Assembly: GCA_965370805.1 (NCBI GenBank)
Contig: CBDUVZ010000050.1
Coordinates: 1-20,764 of the forward strand
From: CBDUVZ01 sp965370805
GTDB lineage: Bacteria; Hydrothermota; Tepidihabitantia; Tepidihabitantales; Tepidihabitantaceae
Direction of reading: 5' to 3'
DNA length: 20,764 nucleotides
Part shown: in pieces, positions 1 to 7,700 of the stretch
Layout: each line of letters starts with the position of its first letter
Position numbering within the stretch: the first letter of the stretch is position 1
Notes under the pieces: generated by a model
What the model was told of the DNA's origin: nothing
Databases searched by the model: none
What the model saw: only the letters and a program-made list of their open reading frames with translations
Position numbers and translations under genes: made by a program

Positions 1-335
1 TAAACACCAAGGCACCAAGAGCACGAAGAGGAAGTAACCACGGATGGACACGGATGAACACAGATGAGGGCCGGGAATCCGGATTCGGCAATCGACATTC
101 GGCATTCGTAATTGCCATAGCCGCCAAGGCTGAGGACCGGAGCGGAGTGAACACCAAGGCACCAAGAGCACAAAGGTGAAGAGCCGGAGCGGAGCGGAGT
201 AAACACCAAGAACACCAAGAGCACGAAGAGGAAGTAACCACGGATGGACACAGAGGGCAGATTTCAGATTTGAGATTTCAGATTGTAGATTGCGGAGGGC
301 GGAAGCGGGCCGGAATGGACCACGGATAGACACAG
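1..335. repeat. Interspersed short-repeat cluster, no gene
   Basis: This stretch is built from a few short degenerate words repeated in one orientation: an 'accaaggcaccaagagcacg' word, an 'accacggatggacacggatg' word, an 'attcggcattcg' word and an 'agatttgagattgtagattg' word. Positions 1-93 match 16734-16826 at 91 of 93 bases by direct comparison. I see no start codon with a ribosome binding site and no coding bias. The cluster ends near the promoter of the gene starting at 444. The mechanism of spread is unknown; no transposase is present. Confidence 0.85.
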
Positions 336-392
336 ATGAGGGCGGAAGTCCGAACTCGACATTCGTCATTCGACATTCATAGTTTCCTCTGC

Positions 393-421
393 TTGACTAT
401 GTCCTGCGGCGGTCCTATCAT
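393..421 (+). promoter_or_regulatory. Promoter of the YVTN propeller gene
   Basis: A TTGACT -35 box (393-398) and a TATCAT -10 box (416-421) are separated by 17 bp. The predicted transcript start lies near 428, which leaves a leader of roughly 16 nt containing the Shine-Dalgarno sequence. Box identities are read directly; the transcript start is inferred. Confidence 0.65.
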
Positions 422-433
422 GCATTATGATAG
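415..433. promoter_or_regulatory. Perfect 7-bp dyad over the -10 box
   Basis: CTATCAT and ATGATAG are perfect inverted arms separated by five bases (gcatt). The left arm contains the -10 box and the right arm reaches the Shine-Dalgarno sequence. It could be a repressor operator or, once transcribed, part of a small leader hairpin. No regulator gene lies nearby, so the ligand or protein is unknown. Confidence 0.5.
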
Positions 434-439
434 AGGAGG
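432..439 (+). promoter_or_regulatory. Shine-Dalgarno that sets the start at 444
   Basis: AGAGGAGG lies four bases before ATG 444. The protein from this ATG begins with a clean signal peptide (MKRNVTVGLTVALVLAASVV), whereas the upstream in-frame ATG at 336 would prepend 36 residues partly encoded by repeat DNA. The start at 444 is therefore preferred. Confidence 0.8.
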
Positions 440-443
440 CTGT

Positions 444-2810
444 ATGAAACGGAACGTGACAGTTGGATTGACCGTTGCTTTGGTGCTTGCAGCGTCGGTT
501 GTTTCCGCCCAGTGGCTGGAGACGACAATCCCGGTGCCGGACGACCTCGGCGTGATGACCAGCCCGAGTTGTCTGATCTACAACCCGGCCAACGGCAGGG
601 TGTACGTCGGCACCGACGGCTATGTGTTCGTGGTTGACGGCGCGACCAATCTGCGGATCGCGCAGATTGACGTCGGGTCCGCGGTCGCCGCCCTGTGCTG
701 CAGTCCGAACGGCAACCGGGTCTATTGCGCCAAGAGCGGGACCCCGTTCGTTGCGGTCATCGACGGGGCCAGTAACCAGGTAATCGCCAACGTGGAGGTG
801 GGTAACGGCGTCCGAGCCCTGTGCCACAACTCGGCCGAGAACAAGGTCTATTGCGCCAACGACCTTGACGGCACCGTTACTATCATCGATGGCGTGTCGA
901 GCAGCGTGATTGCGACGGTCGGCGTGGGAGCAGGGCCGCGCGCGCTGTGCTACAGTTCGGTCGGCAGCAAGGTCTATTGCGCCAACTACTACGGCAACAG
1001 CGTGTCGGTAATCAGCGGCGCCGCGAATACCGTCGTCGCGACAGTGTCGGCCGGCCTCTACCCGACCGCCCTCTGCTGTAACGAGGCCGGCAGCAGGGTC
1101 TATTGCGCCAATTGGATCGGCGATGACGTGTCGGTGATTGACGGCGCGGGTGATACCCTGGTGGCGACAGTGAACGTCGGCCGCGGGCCGTGCGCTCTGT
1201 GCCACGACCGCGGGAGCAACCGGGTCTATTGCGCGAACCGGGAGAGCGATGACGTCACCGTGATTGACGCCGCCCTGAACAGCGTCATTGACACGATTGA
1301 AGCCGGTGACAGCCCGTGCGCCCTCAGTTACAACTCCACCAGTGACAAGGTCTATTGCGCGAACGGTGGAAGCGCCAGCGCGACGGTTATCGACGGTCCC
1401 TCGTCGAGCGTGATTGCGATTCTGGACGTCGGGGAATCGCCGTGCGCCCTCTGCTGCAACCCGACCGACAATCGGGTCTACTGCGCGAGCAGGGACGATG
1501 ACATGGTGACCGTCATCGGCGGCGAGTCCGACCGGGTGCTGGTCCGGTTGCGGGCCGGCGGCCGTCCCGTGGCTTTGTGCTGCAGCCCGAGCAGCGACCG
1601 GGTGTACTGCGCGGACGAGGAAACGGACAACGTGGTTGTAATCGACGGGGCCTCGAATGCCATCATTGCGATTGTGGCCGCGGGAACGAACCCCACCACT
1701 ATCTGCTACAATCCGACGGCCGACAAGGTGTACTGCGCCTGTTCCGGCGACAGCAGTATCGCGATCTTCGACGCCGCGACGGCCGGCCTGCTTGCGGTCG
1801 TGCCGGTCGGCCGAGAGCCATATGCGTTCTGCTACAACCCGACCAACAACCGGGTTTTCTGCGCGAACGGCGGCAGCCGGACCGTGACGGTCATTGACGG
1901 GAACTCGAACGCGATGATCGCTACAGTCGAAGTCGGCAGTAACCCCTATGCGCTGTGCCATAACCCGGCCGGCAACAAGGTGTACTGCGCGAACCGCTGG
2001 GGCAGCGACGTGGCGGTGATTGACGGCGAGAACTGCGTCGTACTGGCGACAGTGCCGGTCGGTGACGATCCCCGCGCACTGTGCCACAGTCCGGCCGGCA
2101 ATCTCATCTACTGCGCAAACGGCGGGGACGGGACGGTGTCGGTAATTGACGGGACCGCCGATACAGTTGTCGTTACCATCTCCGTGCCGGCATCTCCGCG
2201 TGCGCTGGTCCACAATCCCGTCAGCGGCAAGGTCTACTGCACATGCAGTTGGGCCGACACCATGGTAATCATGCACGGCGAACGTCATCGTGTCATCGGC
2301 TCGCTCGAAGTCGGCAGCGCTCCCCGGGAGTTGTCTTGCGACACCATCAAGAACAAGGTCTACTGCGTCAATTACTTCGGTAACAGCGTGACAGTGGTCG
2401 ACGGGGTCCGGGACAACGTAATCACGACGATTCCGGTCGGAGCCAGTCCGAATGCCGTTGCCTGGAACCCGGTTCACAACCGGACCTACGTGGCGAACAA
2501 AACCGGTGCGTCGGTCTCCGTCATCCGGGACAGCCTGACTGGAATTCAGGAAATGCCGAATGCCGAATTGCGAGTGACGAATGGCAGGCAGATGACGGCT
2601 ACAATCGTGCGCGGCGTGCTGCGGTTGTTGGAGTCTGCCAATCGCCATTCGACATTCGCACTTCTGAATTCCGTGGGTCGGGAGGTGATGGACCTTGCGC
2701 CGGGCGAGAATGACATCCGGCATCTGGCTCCGGGCGTGTATTTCGTCCTTCAGGCATACAGCGTCAAGCGTGAGGCGTTGGGCGTCCGCAAGGTCGTGAT
2801 TCAGCGGTAG
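444..2810 (+). CDS. Secreted YVTN-type beta-propeller protein with C-terminal sorting-like domain
   Basis: This 788-residue protein has a Sec signal peptide (residues 1-22, cleavage probably after VVSA). It then has sixteen tandem repeats of about 42-43 residues with the pattern 'NP..N+VYCAN...D.V.VIDG..N.VIATV.VG..P.ALC'. This is the YVTN/40-residue beta-propeller repeat; sixteen repeats suggest two propellers or one large one. Unusually, nearly every repeat has cysteine at two fixed places (ALC and VYC). A C-terminal domain of about 85 residues ('VRGVLRLLES...NSVGREVMDL...LAPGVYFVLQ...VRKVVIQR') resembles T9SS type A sorting domains, so export to the cell surface is likely. Function is probably adhesion or scaffolding; no catalytic motif is seen. 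It appears monocistronic. Repeat-like DNA is embedded in the sorting domain. Confidence 0.9.
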   Translation: MKRNVTVGLTVALVLAASVVSAQWLETTIPVPDDLGVMTSPSCLIYNPANGRVYVGTDGYVFVVDGATNLRIAQIDVGSAVAALCCSPNGNRVYCAKSGTPFVAVIDGASNQVIANVEVGNGVRALCHNSAENKVYCANDLDGTVTIIDGVSSSVIATVGVGAGPRALCYSSVGSKVYCANYYGNSVSVISGAANTVVATVSAGLYPTALCCNEAGSRVYCANWIGDDVSVIDGAGDTLVATVNVGRGPCALCHDRGSNRVYCANRESDDVTVIDAALNSVIDTIEAGDSPCALSYNSTSDKVYCANGGSASATVIDGPSSSVIAILDVGESPCALCCNPTDNRVYCASRDDDMVTVIGGESDRVLVRLRAGGRPVALCCSPSSDRVYCADEETDNVVVIDGASNAIIAIVAAGTNPTTICYNPTADKVYCACSGDSSIAIFDAATAGLLAVVPVGREPYAFCYNPTNNRVFCANGGSRTVTVIDGNSNAMIATVEVGSNPYALCHNPAGNKVYCANRWGSDVAVIDGENCVVLATVPVGDDPRALCHSPAGNLIYCANGGDGTVSVIDGTADTVVVTISVPASPRALVHNPVSGKVYCTCSWADTMVIMHGERHRVIGSLEVGSAPRELSCDTIKNKVYCVNYFGNSVTVVDGVRDNVITTIPVGASPNAVAWNPVHNRTYVANKTGASVSVIRDSLTGIQEMPNAELRVTNGRQMTATIVRGVLRLLESANRHSTFALLNSVGREVMDLAPGENDIRHLAPGVYFVLQAYSVKREALGVRKVVIQR
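2552..2662. repeat. Repeat words embedded in the sorting domain of the YVTN gene
   Basis: A 'gaatgccgaatgccgaattg' type word (about 2553-2585) and an oppositely oriented 'aatcgccattcgacattcg' word (about 2640-2658) lie inside the coding sequence. They are the same words found in the intergenic clusters at 61-115 and 16590-16620. They encode the hinge 'EMPNAELRVTN' and the segment 'ANRHSTFA' without breaking the frame. Confidence 0.7.
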
Positions 2811-2906
2811 GACGCTTCGGCGAGAGGCTGTCCTCCTGAGTCCAACCACGGATGGATACGGAGGCAAGGTGGCAGCATGTCGAACAGCGGAAGGCGGAAG
2901 TTGGGG
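2811..2906. other. Short convergent intergenic gap
   Basis: The gap lies between the convergent YVTN gene and the TOPRIM-like gene. It contains one fragment of the 'ccacggatggatacgg' repeat word (about 2842-2860). I see no terminator with a T-run on either strand. Confidence 0.5.
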
Positions 2907-3614
2907 CTACGCCGATTCTACGAACGAGATGGCTTGCTTGGTGCGTTCGATGAGCGGAGCCAGGACTTCGGCGAGTACTGCGCGGTCCGTCTGCTTCAGT
3001 GCTTGCTCTGCAACAGCGGCGTCGGATGCACGCAGGTCAGCTATCGCCTTCACGATGAAGACCAGTCGTTTGCTGCTGTCCGTCACGAAGCCCTGTGAGT
3101 CCATCAGCTTGCGCACTTCGTCCAGCTTCCTGAATATTCTCTGCTTGTCATCATCTGGGAACTTGCCCGGCCATGACTTGGGGTGCTCAAGAAGCATCAA
3201 CAGGTAGTCATCCATCGCGAATTGCGTGACACCTCGTGCCTTCAACATCGGTGAGTCGGGTTCGCCTTGAGCCACGAATCCGATTCGCATTCCGTGTTCG
3301 GGCACGACCAGCCCGCAGGACCCATCAGGAATGCTGACTTGGGAGTCCAGTTCCTTGCGGAGTTCTGAGGCAAATGCCTTGAGTGCCGAGCGGCTGTCCG
3401 GGTGCGAGTTCAGGTCACGGGCGACGAGCAGATGGTCTCCCTGGAATCCGGACCGTACGAGTGCGGCAACCTGTGCTACTTGTTGTGAAGTCCCGCCCTG
3501 CTTGCCCTTCTTCGGTAGGATATTCAGACGCGGGAGTAAATTCTCGCGGCACAGCACCTCGAAGACAACACGGTCAAGGTCGCCCTCGACTACGAGTGTT
3601 GCTTCGGATTTCAC
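2907..3614 (-). CDS. TOPRIM-like protein, partner of the AAA ATPase
   Basis: This 235-residue protein opens with 'ATLVVEGDLDRVVFEVLC', the glutamate-containing first strand typical of TOPRIM folds (E10). A hydrophobic strand ending in an acidic loop follows, 'DHLLVARDLNSHPD' (D67, D73). In the usual TOPRIM DxD motif the second aspartate would be at residue 69; here it is Asn. The rest is helical ('MDDYLLMLLEHP', then an alpha-helical tail). The GTG start lies 8 nt after the ATPase stop, so the two are probably co-transcribed and translationally coupled; no strong Shine-Dalgarno is visible. By analogy with ATPase-TOPRIM pairs (OLD, PARIS AriB, Gabija) it could be a nuclease effector. Exact family (DUF3226/DUF4276/DUF4435-like) is not settled; nuclease activity is inferred, not shown. 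Confidence 0.7.
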   Translation of the reverse strand: MKSEATLVVEGDLDRVVFEVLCRENLLPRLNILPKKGKQGGTSQQVAQVAALVRSGFQGDHLLVARDLNSHPDSRSALKAFASELRKELDSQVSIPDGSCGLVVPEHGMRIGFVAQGEPDSPMLKARGVTQFAMDDYLLMLLEHPKSWPGKFPDDDKQRIFRKLDEVRKLMDSQGFVTDSSKRLVFIVKAIADLRASDAAVAEQALKQTDRAVLAEVLAPLIERTKQAISFVESA

Positions 3615-3622
3615 CGGCGGGG

Positions 3623-4699
3623 CTACGCGGGCTCCACGGTGCGCGGGTCGATGCCCATGTCCATGAGCACTTCGGCGTCATTGGCGTCCGCCCGACGCGC
3701 GGTCAGTTCACCGTCGGACAGCCGGGTGTGAATCAGTGAGAACGAGACCTGTTGTTCCCGGCAGGCTGCTGCGAAGTGCTGGACTGCTTCCAGGCTGTGA
3801 GTGGTCGCGAACACCTGGAGATTCTGCTGCACGGCGTATTTCGTTGTCCAGCGAGCCAGCTTGTCCAGCGCCGCGCAGTGATGTGCCGTCTCCGGCTCTT
3901 CCATGAGCAGGACCGTATCGCGCAGGAGGCTGAGCAGCATCAGGAATCGAATGAAGTAGCGGCTGCCGTCGCCGAGGTCGTCTATGCGGATGGAGTACTC
4001 TGGCAGCAGGAGCAGGAGCGAGGGGCTCCCGAGGAAGGGTGTGTAGGTCAGTCCATCCGTTTCCAGCCCGTAGACGTCCTTCAGCATCCTGGTCAGCGTC
4101 TTGTCGGCACGATTCGCAATCAGGCGCTGCCATAGTCTCCGTTCTACCAGGTCAAGGCGGCGGAAGTCAGAGTCGACCAGCGAGGTCTGCCGCAGGAACT
4201 CGGCGGCGGTGGCGTACTTGGCTAGCTCATCGGGTAATGCGCCCTGCAGGGGCTGCATACCCGTGAATGCACCGTCTGTGAAGTCGGGGTTGCTGCCGAG
4301 TTGCATTTTGCCCATCATCGCGTGAACCACATAGTGCGTACCGTCATGCGTGAAGGTGCAGGTAGACTGCCCCGTGTTTGTGTGAGTGCAGTCCAATTCC
4401 ACTCCGTTGTCGTAGGCCAGATGGCTCCGGATCTCAGCGTTGGTGTCGTACCGGTGCCAGAGGCCGGCGGGAGGACTGTCTGTCTTGAGCCGATGACGTT
4501 CCAGCACGACCTCCATCTTGCTTCGTCCCAATGCGTCCCTATCCTCTACGCTGGAACTTCCCACCAGCAGCGCATCAAGTACGGTTGACTTGCCCGAGTT
4601 GTTCCGGCCTACGAGTACGTTGACCCGACCCAGGTCCGAGAGTTTCCCGGTGCGGATGCCCCGGAAGTTGGCAATCTCCAGTGAAGTCAATAGCGGCAC
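3623..4699 (-). CDS. OLD/RecF-like AAA (ABC-class) ATPase
   Basis: This is a 358-residue SMC/RecF/OLD-type ATPase of the AAA_15/AAA_21 sort. It begins 'LTSLEIANFRGIRTGKLSDLGRVNVLVG', followed by Walker A GRNNSGKST (about residues 31-39). A degenerate signature 'DLGDGSRYF' is near 241, Walker B 'VLLMEEPE' near 265 and the H-switch 'TTHSLE' near 298. The C-terminal tail is acidic. I place the start at GTG 4699. An upstream in-frame TTG at 4732 overlaps a TTGACA -35 box whose -10 (TATCAT, 4705-4710) ends only 5 nt before this GTG, so the mRNA would be leaderless. The next gene, 8 nt downstream, encodes the TOPRIM-like partner. It lies just after the AddA-like gene but with its own promoter. Likely role: nucleic-acid sensing in a defence or repair module (inference). 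Confidence 0.82.
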   Translation of the reverse strand: MPLLTSLEIANFRGIRTGKLSDLGRVNVLVGRNNSGKSTVLDALLVGSSSVEDRDALGRSKMEVVLERHRLKTDSPPAGLWHRYDTNAEIRSHLAYDNGVELDCTHTNTGQSTCTFTHDGTHYVVHAMMGKMQLGSNPDFTDGAFTGMQPLQGALPDELAKYATAAEFLRQTSLVDSDFRRLDLVERRLWQRLIANRADKTLTRMLKDVYGLETDGLTYTPFLGSPSLLLLLPEYSIRIDDLGDGSRYFIRFLMLLSLLRDTVLLMEEPETAHHCAALDKLARWTTKYAVQQNLQVFATTHSLEAVQHFAAACREQQVSFSLIHTRLSDGELTARRADANDAEVLMDMGIDPRTVEPA

Positions 4700-4704
4700 G
4701 GTCG

Positions 4705-4732
4705 ATGATAGGGTCGGGGAGATGAGTGTCAA
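4705..4732 (-). promoter_or_regulatory. Promoter of the ATPase-TOPRIM pair
   Basis: Reading the minus strand, TTGACA (4732-4727), a 16-bp spacer and TATCAT (4710-4705) lie in the gap just after the AddA-like gene. The GTG start at 4699 is 5 nt past the -10 box, so transcription would begin at or next to the start codon. The pair can thus be expressed independently of addA. Confidence 0.7.
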
Positions 4733-4760
4733 GTGGGGTAGCGTCCTGGCGGTCAGCGGG

Positions 4761-7700
4761 CTAGGGGGTCTTGATGAGCTTGGGCAGGGCGGTGAAGATG
4801 AGGAAGGTTGAGACCTCCCTGTCCGGGTACAGGGCTTCGCAGGCGTGGGCGTAGTGTTTCAGTTGTTGGTTGTGGTATTCGGCGGCCCGGGTCGGGATTT
4901 CTTCTTCCTTGATAGTATAGGTTTTGTAGTCGTAGATGCGGACTTCCTTGTCCGTGAGGATTACGCGGTCGATGCGGCCGGAGTAGATCCTCTCGCCTTG
5001 TTTGAGCATGAAGGGGAGTTCGGCCCTGCCGTCTTCGCGGGGGCGGATGATGTCCCAGAGTTCCGGGTCGTTCTTGAGCCCGGCGACCTGTTTGAGGACG
5101 GTTTCGACGTAGTCGTCGAGCCGGTCGAGCGGGAGGCCGTGAATCCTGATGAGACGCCTTGTCTCCGGGGCCAGGGATTCGGGGTCAGGGGTCAGGTGTC
5201 CGTTCGATATCTGTTCGAGCACAGCGTGGACGACGTCGCCGAGGCCGATGAGGTCGTCGGCGTAGTGCTGGTAGTCGGTGCGGATGTTGCGGACGACCGG
5301 TTCGATGCGCGACGCGGGGCCGGGGTCGAGCGGAGCGGGATGGACGAGAGATTGTAGATTTGAGATTGTAGATTTGAGATTTGAGATTGCTTCGGTCGCT
5401 TCGCTTCCTCGCAATGACTTGGAGGAGGACGGAGCGACAGCGGGCAAGGCTGTTACCCTGACGCCGGGGAGATCGAGCCCGAGTTTGAAGCCTTCTTCGG
5501 TGCGGGTCAGCCCGAGGTGTTGTTCGAGCCATTCGAGCCAGGTGCCTTTGCGCCGGGGCGTCCATGCGCCGGTGAGGATGAGCACGTCGCGCGGGCGAGT
5601 GCAGGCGACGTAGAGCAACCGTTTGTGCTCTTCGAGTTCTTTGAGCCGGTGTTCCTGGTGGAACGGGCTGAGGTCCCGGGCGGCTTTGTCCGTGATGTGG
5701 GACACCAAGACTTCGTTCGGGCCGCGTTCTTCGATGATGGTTTGCGGGTCTCCGGCTTTGCCTTTACGCTTGAGGTCGAGCCCGGGGAGGAACATGACCG
5801 GGAACTGGAGCCCTTTAGCGCCGTGGACAGTCATGAGCCGGACCGCGTTGCGATCCTCGGTTGGGATTCCGGCGTTGGATTCGCGGCCAAGGTCGGAGCG
5901 GCCGAGGGAGTCAAGCAGGCGCAGCGGGTGGTCGCCGTGGAGCCCGGAGTCTTCAATGACCTGCAGGAGTTTGCGGACGTTGGCGCGGCGCTGCGGTTCC
6001 CAGAACGAGCGCCAGCCTTCGGTGTCCGACAGCACCTGTTCAAGGACATGGGCGAGAGGCCGGTGTCGGACCTGGGCCAGCCAGTCGTCGAGCCGGTCGA
6101 TTGCGACGCGGAGTTCAGCGCTGGTTTCCGCGCGGGCGCGGAGCCGGTCGAGGAAGCAGGAACCGGTTTCCTGGTTGGCGAAGAACAGCTCGGGTTCCGG
6201 GACCCGCAGGAGCGGGCCGCGGAGCGCGGCGTAGAGCGCGAGGTCGTCGGCCGGGTCGACCAGGAACCGGAGCAGTCCGAGCAGATGGCCGGTTTCGGGT
6301 TCGGTCCAGAACCCGATGCCGCCGACCACGATGAAGGGTATGTCTGCTTCGCGCAGGGCCTGTTCGTAGATGTGCAGGTGGGTGCGTTTGCGGAGCAGGA
6401 TGGCGATGTCTTTGTGTTCGCACGGCCGGCCGATTTCCGGGCCATCCGGATTGGGGTCGAACACCTCATGTGTGCCGACGAGTGATTGGATCCGGTTCGC
6501 GATGGTGTGGGCTTCCGCGGCACGGCGCTCGGCCATCTTCGCGTCCGTGGGTTGGAGCAGGATTTCGACCAGCCCGGGCCGGTCGTTCTTGCGGCCCCGG
6601 ATGAACTCGATGTACCGGGTCTGCCAGGGCGGGTCGTTCTTCTTCGCGTCCATCAGCCTGCTGAACAGGGCGTTGTTGAAGTCGATGATTGCCTGCAGGC
6701 TGCGGTAGTTGTCCTGCGGGAACTCTTCTTCGAGTCGAGTCGGACCGAGCCATTTCTTGAGTTCATTGCGCGCCGTGGCGAACACCTCGACCTTGGCCCC
6801 GCGGAACATGTAGATGGACTGTTTGTCGTCGCCGACGAGGAAGATGGTCGGGCTGATGCCCTGGTCGGTCTTCGCGCCTTCGCCCGCGCGCCATTCCTCG
6901 GTGAGCTTGTCGATGATGCCCCACTGGAGGAAGCTGGTGTCCTGGAACTCGTCGACCAGCAGGTGGTCGGTCTGTTCGTCGAACGCGCGGAGGACGTTCT
7001 GCCAGTCGTCGTTTTCGGAGAGGAGTTTCAGGGCCTGGTATTCGATGTCCTGGAAGTCGACCAGTCCGGCCTGGCGTTTGGCACCAATGTAGGCGGCGAG
7101 GAACCGGTCCTGGAACAGGCCGAACCGGCGCTGGAATGCGCGGTATTCGAGCTTGGTGACGAGCAGTGCGCGGTAGCGGCTCATCGCTTCGGTCCAGGCG
7201 GCGAACGACTCCTTGTCCTTGCCGCGGCCTTTGCGCGGGGACAGGGACTTGGTCAGGTAGGTTTCGCGGACGTCGGGTTGTTCGAGTTGCGCGGTGACGC
7301 GGTCCCGGGTCGCGTCGTCCCATTTGTCCGGGAAGAGCGCGGCGTAACCCGGGATGCGTTCCGGGCCGTGCGGGTCGTTTTGGAGCACACCGGCAAGCGC
7401 GTCGATGCGTGTCTCGTCCACCTCGACGAGCCGGGCCCGGATGATGGCGCCGGCCCGGAGGAAGTAGCCGTCGAATTCGGCGGCGAGCGCAGGCCAGCCC
7501 TGGGCCCGGCGACCGCTGACCAGGTCCATGAGTGTCTTGTAGTCCGCGGAGTCGCGTTCGTGCTCGGCGATGCGCATGAGGGTGTCGTACCGGGCCCGGT
7601 CCCACACTTCGGCCGGGTCGGCGAGGACTTCGATGCGCGGGTCGAGCCCGAGCGACGGGGCGAACCGGCGCAGGAGTGAGAGGCAGAAGGCGTGGATGGT

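Noticed and set aside
1..335. CRISPR array from the short regular repeats
   Set aside because: Repeat words are degenerate, of several families, irregularly spaced and without unique uniform spacers; no cas gene is present.
366..2867. A long 833-codon open frame on the minus strand opposite the YVTN gene
   Set aside because: It mirrors the repeats of the plus-strand gene. Its translation is His/Arg-rich low-complexity with no domain, while the plus frame has a signal peptide, ribosome site and recognisable repeats.
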